From contig JAINUG010000052.1 of the NCBI GenBank assembly GCA_029706075.1, forward strand, positions 5,499,498 to 5,563,497: a stretch of 64,000 bases of DNA. Reading direction: 5' to 3'. Of the stretch, positions 11,434 through 20,945 are shown piece after piece. The translations under genes and the position numbers were made by a program. Under the pieces are notes generated by a model. That model saw only the letters and a list, made by a program, of their open reading frames with translations. It did no database searches and was not told the origin of the DNA. How positions within the stretch are numbered: the first letter of the stretch is position 1; every line of letters begins with the position of its first letter. This DNA comes from Aldrovandia affinis (taxonomy: Eukaryota > Chordata > Actinopteri > Notacanthiformes > Halosauridae).

Positions 11434-12572
11434 GGGCCTCATGCAAGAATATTTTCGTATTCTTATCGTATCTTTCTCATATCTGTTTTTGTGAGGTGAC
11501 TTCTACGAATGTTCCATGTCAGATTCAGCAAACGCTCATAACTTCAGAAAACTGTTGTAAATTACAACGTAAACATCCTTAAATGAGTGCACTTCATGTG
11601 ATTTGTGAATTAGCATAATTAACGCCCCAATAATGCTATATAGGAAAGTCATTCATAACAATGGCACCGAACAAAACCAAGAAGAAAAACTGTACAAGCT
11701 CGGAGATTGATCTGAAATAAGTAACCGAAAGCACATACTATTTAAGATCGTCAACAGTGGAATTAAGGGACCTGCTAAAACCAAGGAGCGGGAAAAAATT
11801 ACTTATGCAGTTAACACAGTATCATCTGTTGCCTGTAGCATCACAGAAAAAAAATAAAAAATGGTGTGATATGAAATTAGAGTCAAGGAAACGCCTCGCG
11901 AAAGCAAGGTGATCCATGACTGCAATAGGAAGGGGTCAAGAGGAAGTCTCCATTACGCACACCAACGAGCGAATACGTGCCATAATTGGTGAGGTTGCCT
12001 TGTCCGGTGTCGCAACGGATGCCCCCCTGGACAGCGACTGACAGCGAAGCACAGCCCGTGGTAACTGAAAACGCGACACTAGCCATTCGTCTGTCTCTGC
12101 AAATAGATCAGCGTGCTCTCTTCCAAGATATTGTAGTATTATACCATAGCCTCAATAGCCACAATTGAAACAAATGATAATGATATAATTATATTAATGA
12201 ATTATGAATGATATTATACTACAATTTGAAAAGAAAACAGTCAAATATAGGCCTACAATTGTCAAACAGGATACTCTCAAAATGATTATACATTATGAAT
12301 TCTATCATTTATCATGTAATTTATATATTCAAACTCAACAGTTCTAAGTAACGAAATAAACACAATCCATTAGTCAAAAACAAAGTTGTTTTGCTTTGGA
12401 GAATGGCAGGCAAATTGTACTTATGACTCCTATGACAGCTCTGGACCACTCGTAAATCTTGTTCGTACCTAAGAGAAAATTCTAAATACGAGAAAATTGG
12501 TGAATGCGGTAAATTCTCGTAAATCACTCGCAGCGTGAATTTGTGCGTAAAAGTGGTTCTTGCATCTGGCCC
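11434..12572 (+). mobile_element. PIF/Harbinger-like DNA transposon, decayed
   Basis: The terminal inverted repeats are GGGCCTCATGCAAGAA on the left and, reversed, GGGCCAGATGCAAGAA on the right (14 of 16 identical). Both ends are flanked by AAT, consistent with a 3-bp target duplication. The inside carries the relict of a Myb/SANT-like gene of the kind that accompanies Harbinger transposases. No DDE nuclease gene is present, so the copy is non-autonomous and internally deleted. Confidence 0.75.
11661..12030 (+). pseudogene. Myb/SANT-like protein of a Harbinger element (NAIF1-like), pseudogene
   Basis: Harbinger elements encode a DNA-binding Myb-like partner that helps the nuclease enter the nucleus and bind the ends. 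Here a start at 11661 opens MAPNKTKKKNCTSSEIDL, matching the beginning of such proteins. A later segment near 11857-11911 reads KKWCDMKLESRKRLAKAR, the conserved Trp-containing third helix, followed by a stop. After it comes IGRGQEEVSITHTNERIRAI and a GEVALSGV motif, which follow that helix in the family. Several stops and at least one frame change break it. Confidence 0.7.
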
Positions 12573-13727
12573 AATGCACTTATGTTGAGAGACTAGTTAT
12601 TCAGGCTAGTTATTCTGTGTTTGTATCAATAACAGGGACATACATGTTTCCCATGTCACTACATTACAAATTATGAATGTAGTAGTAACAGCGACGGTAG
12701 CGCTCTACACTGCTCCATCGCAAAAAGAGTAAACTACTGAAAACACTACCAGGATTTAAAATTAGTTGAACTACCACCACACTACTGGACAATGAATTTA
12801 AAATAGGAATGTATAGTCTAACTACTCCCCAACAGTGCATTTCAAATAGTTGTTGATTGAATGATGTGCCTGAGACTTAGGTGAAATACAGAACAAACAC
12901 TAAACAGTATTTGATGGGGGATTTGTCACTTGTCTGGTCCATCTGTTTCATATGTGTGTATGAATAACACTACTGAATTAGCATGTAATGCAAAAATCAT
13001 GTGGTTTAAGGAGGATAGATGTGGGTGTGGTGAGGGTTTGGGTTTACTATGTTTTATTTATTTTCTGTGCAGCACATGCAGGCAGGCACATGCAGGCAGA
13101 TTGTGGGCACCCAATTGACTCGGGGGGGTCAGTTTGCCAATTGCCAGTGCATCATAAAACATGGATGCCTTGCTGACTGAGATCCCTCCCTGATGCTACA
13201 GCTAATCATGCGAGGCTGCTGGCCATTACCAGCACCGACAGGGTCCAGATTCAACACCAGACTGTGGGCCCCATCCAAAACACTAGAACAGTGCTTTAAT
13301 AGGATGAGCCACCTAGCAGCCCCTGAAACCAATGCTTAGTATTTTATAATGCCATCATGGTTACGACTGCTTTCACAAACTCTGAATAGCTATCCAGTAC
13401 GATAGAAATCAACCATGAATGAAGTCAAGCACCTCCAAACAGCACACCTTTGAAAACCTGGATTGGAGATGATCGGATTTTACACATATAAATATACAGA
13501 GCATGATTTAAAAACAATCAAAAACCTGACTACCTACTGATACTTTGTTTCTGTCTTGTTAGTGCATAAACCGTAATATAATATAATCCAGGTACATCCA
13601 GAGGTGTACCTGGATTTTTCAACAGTTTTACACTATGTTACTATGTTAAAATGTAAACATTTGAAATATGCAGCAAAACCATTTTACCCTATTTACCATT
13701 TGAATGGCAAGGTTATTACATCTCATT
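12573..13727. other. Intergenic with one end of a hAT-like element
   Basis: The sequence ending ACTACTCCCCAACAGTG (about 12820-12836) has the form of a fish hAT right end (reversed CACTGTTGGGGAGTAGT). I could not find the partner end. Otherwise no gene. A GGCAGGCACATGCAGGCAGA duplication lies near 13078-13099. Confidence 0.45.
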
Positions 13728-14072
13728 TCATCTCATCTTCAGCCGCTTATTCCTAGTTAGGGTCGCGGGGGGGCTGGAGCCTATCCCAGCATGCATTGGG
13801 GCGAGAGGCAGGAATACACCCTGGACAGGTCGCCAATCCATCGCAGGGCACTACATACACCATTCACTCACACACTCATACCTACGGGCAATTTAGATTC
13901 TCCAATTAGCCTAACGTGCATGTCTTTGGACTGTGGGAAGAAACCGGAGTAAACCCACACGGACATGGGGAGAACATGCAAACTCCACACAGAAAGGCCC
14001 CCGGCCTGGATTTGAACCCGAGACCTTCTTGCTGTGAGGCGACAGTGCTATCCACTGCACCACCGTGCTGCC
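13728..14072 (+). repeat. High-copy dispersed repeat, copy 1
   Basis: A roughly 345-bp repeat that I recognise as widespread in fish genomes, though not its class name. Landmarks are CTATCCCAGCATGCATTGGG, GGCAATTTAGA, GTGCATGTCTTTGG, CTGTGGGA, AACTCCACACAG and CTTCTTGCTGTG. A second copy in the same orientation lies at 62211-62509. The reading frame starting MHVFGLWEETGV in both copies is a by-product of the shared sequence. Confidence 0.85.
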
Positions 14073-14099
14073 TGGTTATTACATTATTATTATTATTAT

Positions 14100-14839
14100 C
14101 AGGGCCAGATCTAGGCATAGGCAAACTAGGCACATACCTAGTGTGTAATTGCCACAGGGGGCCCAGACAGAGGGATTAAAAAAAATGTAAATATAATTTT
14201 TTTTAGATAAAAACTCCAATCTAAAACTTAATTTCAGTGTATTATGTTTGAAAGTCACACAACATAAGCACCTTGCAACATATGCAAAAATTATTTCCGA
14301 TTCGGTGCAGATCATGTTTAGTATGTTAGCAGTGGGTGCAGCAAAAAAAAGTGCAACATTTTCTTTTTTGCCAGTTCAGCTCAATGGATGCATTCCCCAA
14401 CGTGGAAATATGCCTCTGCATGTATCTGGCATTACCAGTTGCAAATTGCTCTGGAAAAAGGTCATTTTTTAAATTGAAACATGTTAAAACGTACCTGAGA
14501 TCACCAGTGAAGGAAAATAAACTGAATTTATTTGTGTTGTTGGCGATTGAGAACAAATTTACGAATTCCCTGGATTATGATGACATCATTGAGGTCTTCA
14601 CCTTATCGAAAGTCAGGAGAAAGCATCTGTAAATATGAGTACACTTTCTATTTATACCTAACTATGAATAAGTAAAGACAAATTATGAAATCAAATGTAA
14701 AATGCAACTAAATAAATGAAACGTAATGGTCTATACCCCTATAAATAGATGAGTATAACATTTTGTAGAAATACCTATATATGAGGTTGGCGATAAAAAA
14801 GGTTTGCCTACTGTAGTCTATCCATTTAAACCGGCCCTG
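14100..14839 (+). mobile_element. hAT-type transposon, internally deleted, with 8-bp target duplication
   Basis: The ends are CAGGGCC on the left (14100) and GGCCCTG on the right (ending 14839). The flanking 8 bp are ATTATTAT on both sides (14092-14099 and 14840-14847), the duplication length of hAT elements. The left copy sits in an ATT microsatellite, so chance matching is easier here. A piece of hAT transposase inside supports the assignment. Confidence 0.8.
14336..14635 (+). pseudogene. hAT transposase C-terminal dimerisation domain fragment
   Basis: The last domain of a hAT transposase, which mediates dimer formation. Seen are FPNVEICLCMYLALPVANC, then GKRSFFKLKHVKTYLRS, then LLAIENKF with a short tail ending KVRRKHL. 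The order matches the family pattern of a leucine-rich helix, a (S/A)xxRSFSxLKxIKTYLRS block and a final helix. The catalytic core and zinc finger are missing, so it cannot act as a transposase. The initial Met is not the true start; this is the 3' end of a larger frame. Confidence 0.8.
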
Positions 14840-14847
14840 ATTATTAT

Positions 14848-15461
14848 TGCAATGCAGCTCAAAGGCCTATTCCTCCTGAATATACAGTACGAACCACAGA
14901 TCCAGGGCCCTAATTATTTCAACTTTCTCATGCACTAGACTGAGGAGAGACATATGGTTTGTCATACAACAATGCATCTTTGACAGGGGCGGGGCTACTA
15001 GGGTGGCAGCCGCCACCCCCACACAAAGCCTGAGCTGACTGCCACCCCATTTGTGGAGCAATAAATGATAATAATACAGAGCCGGCCTGTGGCATAGGCG
15101 ATATAAGCGAATGCTAGGGGCGCTGTCCATCCATAGGGGGCGCGCCAAATGTAAAAGGGAAATGAAAAAATATAAAAGGGAAAAAGAGAATAAAAAACAT
15201 GCAGTGTCGCTCTTCTTTAAACAAAATTTGTAATTAAAATACTATTTCCAAATATTACAAAAAAGCAAGCCTCTCTCGTTCAAGGTTTATTTATTTACTA
15301 ATTGGGAGTAGGCTATAGGAAACAAGTGTTTCTCAGATGTAACTGCTGGGCTAAGAAACTAGTGTGAACCAGTTGCTTTTAATTTTCAGTCTCAGGCAAG
15401 TTCGTCATTGCAATATGAAGACATTATGGGGAGAGACGTAGAGCTGCAGCGACTACGTAGG
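14848..15461. other. Probable fragments of hAT-like ends, no gene
   Basis: Two blocks look like left termini of hAT elements: CAGGGGCGGGGCTACTAGGG near 14983 and CAGAGCCGGCC near 15077, each followed by the G-rich composition usual for such ends. No partner right ends were found. The rest is AT-rich. Confidence 0.4.
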
Positions 15462-16152
15462 CTAGTGTCTCGTTCCGGATCCGGACCCGCGGAACGAAGA
15501 ACGAAAGCAAAGTCCAGTTCCAGTTTCTTCACGGATTCGGTCCTCAGTCAGTTCCAGTTTAGGAACTGGAGTTACTGTTGCTTTCGGTCACCCCGACGGG
15601 AGGCCCGCCCCGCTCAAGTGCTTCAGTGCTGTCGTTGGCTAATGGCTACTACAGACTAGAGCCCAATGGTGGAAATTGTTCAATAGGAGTCGCCGCTGCA
15701 GTTTCAACGAATGGCAACTTTAGATTAACCCAGTGTTTCTCAAATAGTGGGGCGCGCCCCCCTGGGGGGGCGCGGTGCGATGCCAGGGGGGGCGCGTGTG
15801 ACCAGAGGCGTAGCGTGGGGGTGCAAGAGGGGCGCAAAATTGAAGAAAACGTTAAAAAACAACCTTTTTAGCACCGTGGACCGGTTCCGAGGGGCGCGTA
15901 GCACCCCCCCCGGTCCGCGAAATACATAAACTGGTCTCAGCTTTTTTCGCGTAGCACCCCCCGGTCCGCGAAATAAACGAACTGGTCTCAGCTTTTTTTC
16001 GCGAAATGTTTTCTTCTTCCTAGGGGGGGCGTAACAGAAAATAATTGAGAAGCACTGGATTAACCAAAGGAACGAATCCGACACGGCGGTGAGTCAGTTA
16101 CTTTCGATCACCAAAATGATTCGTTCAAAAGGAACGAATCATTCACGAACGA
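15462..16152. mobile_element. Possible hAT-like element hosting the next one
   Basis: A right-end-like stretch (ACGAACGACACACCACTA, about 16146-16163) is a reversed form of the AGTG..TGTCGTTCGTGAACG ends of a common fish hAT family. A weaker left counterpart (TAGTGTCTCGTTCCGGAT) is at 15463. GTTACT plus TTTCGGTCACC near 15573-15593 recurs as GTTACTTTCGATCACC at 16098. No convincing 8-bp target duplication was found, so the limits are uncertain. Confidence 0.4.
15731..16057. mobile_element. hAT MITE with exact 8-bp target duplication
   Basis: A 327-bp short inverted-repeat element. The left end CAGTGTTTCTCAA and right end TTGAGAAGCACTG are inverted copies with one mismatch. The flanks are GATTAACC at 15723-15730 and again at 16058-16065, an exact 8-bp duplication. 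The inside is rich in GGGGGCGCG blocks and contains an imperfect internal duplication (TCCGCGAAATA, then AACTGGTCTCAGCTTTTTT). There is no gene; it would move only with a transposase from elsewhere. Confidence 0.92.
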
Positions 16153-16520
16153 CACACCACTAACCGCTACAATATATATAACGTTATATACTGTAAATCA
16201 TTCCGCACAATGTCCCTAAACTCTTCTTTTTGATAGAATTTTGTAAAATTTAATTTTATGTATTTTATCTTAACATTGAATAGCGTTGCTGCCAGGTTTG
16301 TGAGACCACACGAATACACCCATTCTGAGACCTGGCATTTGGCTGGCGCGAGGTTTTCCGGAACAAGCCCTAGTGACTTTGAACCTGAACTGAGTGGTGA
16401 GGATGGGTTAAGCATTGTGGCAATTTTCACCACAACCATCTAAGCTGTTATTATTGTAGGCTACTATGTGAGCATACAATATAGTTAGTTTGATAGCGTT
16501 AACGTTAGTATCGTTACAGG
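16066..16520. other. No gene seen
   Basis: Contains the tail of the possible host element and AT-rich DNA. A frame at 16258-16443 has no recognised similarity. The last 8 bp are the target duplication of the next MITE. Confidence 0.5.
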
Positions 16521-16989
16521 CAGAGGCGTTGTTTGTGAACAGGCAAGGCAGGCAACTGCCTGGGGCCCCCTAATGGCCTGGGTTAATGGCCCGAGGGCTG
16601 ACAAACTTTACCCCACAGCAATGTCCTTTTTTTCTTCTTCTTTTTTTTAAAGATTAGAACGTTGTATTTAATTGCTTGACATATAAAGTGACCAGCTGGA
16701 TCACGACAGCAATGTCTCAAAATGTGGCAACCGCAGACAGTGACTGCAGCAACTCCCTCCACTTGGCTTAAACAACCAATGGGTTTGCAATGACATATCA
16801 GTAGGAAACCTCCCTAAAGGGTGCCCCATGTCACTCCCCTGTTGACGTTCTCTCGCGTCTCCAAGTTTGAATCAGTCAGTCGAATGAATAATGTCACATT
16901 ATTTATAACATAATGGCGATGAACGCTGGTTGGAGGGGCCCCCTGGGAATTTTTGCCTAGGGCCCCACCAGACTCTAGCAACGCCCCTG
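16521..16989. mobile_element. hAT MITE (469 bp) with exact 8-bp target duplication
   Basis: The left end CAGAGGCGTTG and right end CAACGCCCCTG are inverted copies with one mismatch. Both ends also carry a GGGGCCCCC-type block about 30 bp in (CTGCCTGGGGCCCCC on the left, GGGGCCCCCTGGGA on the right). The flanks are GTTACAGG at 16513-16520 and 16990-16997, an exact match. There is no coding sequence; it is non-autonomous. Confidence 0.93.
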
Positions 16990-16997
16990 GTTACAGG

Positions 16998-17447
16998 GCA
17001 AAGACGTACTAGCTAACGTCAACGTTAGCGATCATATCTAACAGTTAGCTAGCTTTAAGTTCTTAACGGCTTCATGCAAACAGTGATATTGGCTAGTTAG
17101 CAAGCTAACGTTACTACGAATATATGTGTGGCCAGAGAATAGCAAGCTACTAACATTAGCTAGCTAGCTAAGCAGGCAGGTTATTCTTCAAACTGTGTTA
17201 AGGCAGACTATTTCTGGTTTAGCGCATGATTCTTCAATCATATCTCGGCGGGGAAAATATAGCCTTAGCTTAGCTAGCAACTACATTGCAGTCACTTAGG
17301 TATGGATAATAAGCTGACATGTTGCACAATGGGATTGTTTTGGCTTGGGAAAATCATAGAGCCCGTATCAATTCACCTCTGTTCCAAATTTGTTTTGTTG
17401 CCCATAATATATTTTTAACGACGTTATGTTGCATTTTCTACTGAGAC
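16998..17447. repeat. Low-complexity block rich in GCTAACGTTAGC words
   Basis: Between about 17008 and 17175 the words CTAGCTAA, AACGTTAGC and TTAGCTAGCTAGCTAAG recur on both strands, giving many small palindromes. This composition is common in fish intergenic DNA. No gene was seen. Confidence 0.5.
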
Positions 17448-18523
17448 TAGTACTGGGCGGAAAAGAACGAACATAGATGTTTCGCATCATTGATTGGTTG
17501 GTTAGAAAATGGAAGTGGACCTGTCATAGTCATAGTTCATAGGTCACAGTCCATTGAGATATTAGCCAATGATATAGATAGCTAGCATAATTTGTTCGAC
17601 ACGGTGTAAAATGAACCAGCTATAGGAAAGATTGGCTGAAGAAGTTGGAAGGTACAGGAGTTTCCCTGCTTTAATGAAAACTTTATCGACCTTGTTCAAT
17701 ACATTGACACCTACTAGTGTGCAGAAGTGTAAGGACACCATGTTGTATAGGCTGTGCATAGCCTTTGCAGACATATATTTTGCAGAGTGCTTGCAACATT
17801 GTTGCATTCCACAAACTGTGAAGAAGTTGCACAAGTTATGCAGAAGCATGTAGAGGTCATTACAGCAAACTCGAGCTTGACTCGACTCAACATGGCAGTG
17901 GTACTGAATACTGATACAGCAAACTCAAGCTCGACTCAACTCGACTCGACATGGCAGTGGTACTGAATACTGATATAGCAAACTCATACTCGACTTGACT
18001 CGACATGGCACTGATACTGAATACTGATACAGCAAACTCGAGCTTGATTCGACTCAACTCCACACTGTAGACGCTGTAGACGCTCGTCTTGGACCAGACA
18101 GCTGGCAGCTGAACCTGCGGTATTTGGCAAGTTTAAATAAAAGTGCGCTTTCGCACTTTGTAAATGATTTTCTTAACAAATAACAGTTGACCTAGCACAG
18201 TAAAAAAATTTTTTTAAAATTAAATTAAAACTGTTAAAACTTATGCATAACTTCATAAGCCAGTCACCATCAAAAAATGTTATGAAGCATAAACAATAAC
18301 AATTATAAATACATACAATTAAATAGGATATCATGACCTCTACTTGCCGAAAATCAATACAACACTTAATAAGAGTTTATGTGTAAGGCATACAGGATGT
18401 TGCCCGGAAGTTATAAAGACCAGTGAGCTCAATCTTAGAAAAAAACAGAAAAGGTTTGATTCATTTAGAGGTACTGATTCGAATTGAAAGATTCATAAAA
18501 AAGAATGAAACTGCCCAGTACTA
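17448..18523. mobile_element. hAT-like element containing a minisatellite
   Basis: TAGTACTGGGC at 17448 is matched by its exact reverse complement GCCCAGTACTA ending at 18523. The flanking 8 bp are ACTGAGAC and ACTGTTAC (6 of 8 identical), consistent with an aged hAT target duplication. The 1076-bp interior holds the tandem array at 17862-18062 and no recognised transposase. A frame at 17632-17853 is unidentified. Confidence 0.65.
17862..18062. repeat. Minisatellite, about 54-59 bp unit, roughly four copies
   Basis: The units begin near 17862, 17916, 17975 and 18029 with (A)CAGCAAACTC, continue with a CTCGACTCGA-type run and end GTACTGAATACTGAT. Copy lengths are 54, 59, 54 and a partial fourth. 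The variation lies mostly in the number of CGACT steps. Confidence 0.9.
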
Positions 18524-18944
18524 ACTGTTACCGATTGGATGGCACTGTCAGGCTACAGACTAACATTCAGGCTAATGTTAATCAATTTGCATTAGATTAT
18601 GCAGTAACGTTAATAAACACTTTCATGAACATGAACATGAATGTATCAGTGTATTTGTAAAAAAGAGCAGTCTACAATGAATTGAGTTATGATGAGTTGA
18701 TTTATTCCACAAAACAGTCAGAAAATAGCTAGCTAAAGCCTAACAAGTACTTATACCATGTTTAGCATTTGTCTCTTTCAAAGCAAAATTCCAGATGTCA
18801 TTCCAGTTGAGTTATATTGTTGACATTTGATTTATTTTTTAAATGATGTTACATTGATCATGGGCCCCTATGTGCTTATGACTTAAGACTATAGATATTG
18901 ATTTCATTTTACATCTTGTATAGGTATAAGAGAGTAGGGAGAAC
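18524..18944. other. No gene seen; upstream of the hAT relict
   Basis: AT-rich. May include the left end and promoter of the hAT gene that follows, but no end sequence could be matched. Confidence 0.4.
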
Positions 18945-19870
18945 ATGAAGAGGAAGCAGGGTGATATACTCAGCTTTTTTATGCAAAGTATGGAGAGTCG
19001 GAGCAAGAAAAAGATGCAGAGACAGAGCTGGAAGGAGAGCAAGAGAGAGAGCAAGAGAGCAAGACGGAGCTGGAAAGGGAGCAGGAGGAGAAGGAGGATA
19101 GTGAGGAGGAGGGAATTACTGGCAAGGAGACACATGTCACAAGTCCAGTTGGACCTCATGGTATGTCAATTCTCTGTTTTTACTCATTCCAACACAGCAA
19201 CATGCCTGTACAATCAGAACTATGAAAAAAATAAATGTTAAACTACCTGCTATAGCGGATTTAAATCTAGATAATCTAGCTATGAACTATGCTATAGTGG
19301 GTAATTTTACTTCCAGGCTAAGAGCAGTTTCCTTACCAGTAGCAGCCTACACTAATGGCGCAATCAGGTTAGGAGCCATGGTAAGAGTAAGGCCCAATCA
19401 TCAGGCGTAAATATCAGGTTTGGGTTAGGGTAGGGTTAGTGTTAGGCTAGTTGTTGCAGTCTTGAAACAGTACTAAATAGGTACAGAGTAGAGTATAGGC
19501 TATAGCTTACTATGTTAGTGTGAAGTTTCACTTTTTTCATTTTTAATATTATTATTATTTTTTTTATATATCCAAATTCAGAAATGAGGGATCGATGCAG
19601 CCACAATTACAGGCATTTCCTAAAACCTTTCAGGGGGGTGCAAAGAGAAGTTTCCACAGTGAGTGGTATAAGGCCCACCCATGGCTAGAGTATTCGCAGT
19701 CCAAAGATGCAGCATACTGCTTTCCTTGCAGAAACGTTGCTCTTCCAAACGGCCCTAAGAGCGTGTTCACTTCTGTAGGTGGGTACACTAATTGGAACAA
19801 AGCCACATTTAAAGACAGTGGATTTTGTGTACATGCAAAATCAGAGAGTCTCCTATGTTTTAGGCTATAG
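18945..19870 (+). pseudogene. hAT transposase 5' part (ZMYM/TTF zinc-finger type), two-exon relict
   Basis: A broken N-terminal half of a hAT transposase. The first exon starts at 18945 with MKRKQGDILSFFMQ, the typical opening of this group. It is followed by a Glu-rich linker that stays open only in a different frame from the start, so a frame change is likely near 19000. Splice signals look intact: CATG|GTATGT near 19160 and a polypyrimidine-AG near 19580. The second exon reads PQLQAFPKTFQ, then RSFHSEWYKAHPWLEYS, then DAAYCFPCRN and GYTNWNKAT, the TTF-type zinc finger with its two cysteines. It stops at 19870, with the RNase H-like catalytic core missing. Comparable genes have been domesticated in vertebrates, but this one is clearly truncated. 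Confidence 0.75.
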
Positions 19871-20160
19871 AATATTTAGGTTAATAGGCTGTACTTTACA
19901 TTGAGACATCATGGATGCTCTGTTCGAGAGCAACTTGCATACAATACTGTAAATAAACCTCTGAGCAGCATTATGAAGACAGTCACACAAGTAGTAATAA
20001 GTAGTAATAAGTAGTATTGAATATTAATAAATAATTGGTCCATTCAGCATGTTCCACCCCTTAATGTGACCTTGCCCCCTCTCAACAACATATTTAAATA
20101 AATAGAGGGTATAATTGGCCATTAAATTGGGAGAAAAACAGACACTATTTTTACATCCAT
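19871..20160 (+). repeat. Fragment of a SINE-like repeat and AT-rich DNA
   Basis: At about 20095-20150 the sequence AAATAGAGGGTATAATTGG, then AAATTGGGAGAAAAA, is the reverse-strand counterpart of part of the repeat at 61.80-62.18 kb. I read it as a truncated copy of that element in the opposite orientation. Confidence 0.5.
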
Positions 20161-20740
20161 TTACGCTTACACAGGATTTCACATTGTAATACTGTATGTG
20201 CCAGTAGGCAGTTCAAGATGTTGCTACTGATGCTTCCACCATAGCATATTTCTGTCAATGTGGTCAAAGTCTTTGGGAAAAAATCTGTGAATGAACAGAA
20301 AGTAGCCTTTTCATTATTTTCCTTGACTCTATGATTGTGGTTAATACGGTGATGTGGTCAAAGCAACTTTGTTTCTTTCTAAACCCATTTTGCTCGTGTT
20401 CACTTATGGCATTGTTGGTGTCAGCCCATAGTGAAATACAATTAAACAGAACACACAAAATAGTTTATTTACAGCAGAGGTCAGGGTGATACCACAAGAG
20501 TTCAGTGGGACCCTTTTGTCTTTCTCTCCTAATTTGGGTATAGGCTTGATGATGTTGTATTTCCATGTCCCTGGGATGGCAGTATAGTCAAAGAGCTTGT
20601 ACAGCACATTTAAGGCCTTAACATTTTTCATAACTTCAATAGGCAACCCATCGCAGCCATACTCTTTACCAGCAAACGGGCACAATCTCAGATTTGCTAA
20701 TCGGCTGGTTGGAAGGAGCGTCAGTGTGCCTCGGGCCACA
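20160..20740 (-). pseudogene. LINE reverse transcriptase fragment, frameshifted
   Basis: A piece of a non-LTR retrotransposon reverse transcriptase on the minus strand. The first frame (20739-20404) carries GYDGLPIEVMKN-type wording, then YTAIPGTWKYNIIKPIPK and NSCGITLTSAVNKLF, corresponding to the fingers region. The next frame (20458-20264) carries EHEQNGFRKKQSCFDHI and LTTIIESRK. Beyond another shift, DFDHIDRNMLWWK near 20230-20270 resembles the region with the first catalytic Asp. The YxDD box is not present. It belongs to a different LINE clade from the L2-like copies elsewhere in the window, judged by motif wording only. Confidence 0.75.
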
Positions 20741-20807
20741 CATGAATGAGCTCACAGTTAACATTCTGCAGAGAAACATGCAGCCATGATGAACTCAGAT
20801 TGCTCAT

Positions 20808-20945
20808 CATTTGTCAGACACAATCCTCCAGCTCCAGGTGTGAAGCTCTTAATTGAGAGCTGCTAACAAAGGCTTGGCCTCGCTCCAAGGGAACATTCTC
20901 CTGACGTAATTACACCTTTGAGAATAGCACCCATCTGGGCACATG
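20808..20945 (+). repeat. Duplicated noncoding block, copy A
   Basis: About 135 bp resembling, in the same orientation, the stretch 27362-27500. Shared words include TTGTCAGAC/TCTGTCAGAC, CAGCTC(C)AGGTGTGA, TAATTGAG, GCTAA and GTAATTACACC followed by TTGAGAATA. There is no open frame across it. The TAATTA core is a homeodomain-type site. Confidence 0.6.

Noticed and set aside
13916-14179. Frame starting MHVFGLWEETGV, also present at 62357-62554
   Set aside because: It occurs in two copies of a dispersed noncoding repeat and arises from the repeat sequence; the two frames diverge and stop differently.
17862-18062. Spaced repeats reminiscent of a CRISPR array
   Set aside because: The units are contiguous, vary in length and have no unique spacers; the context is a fish genome.
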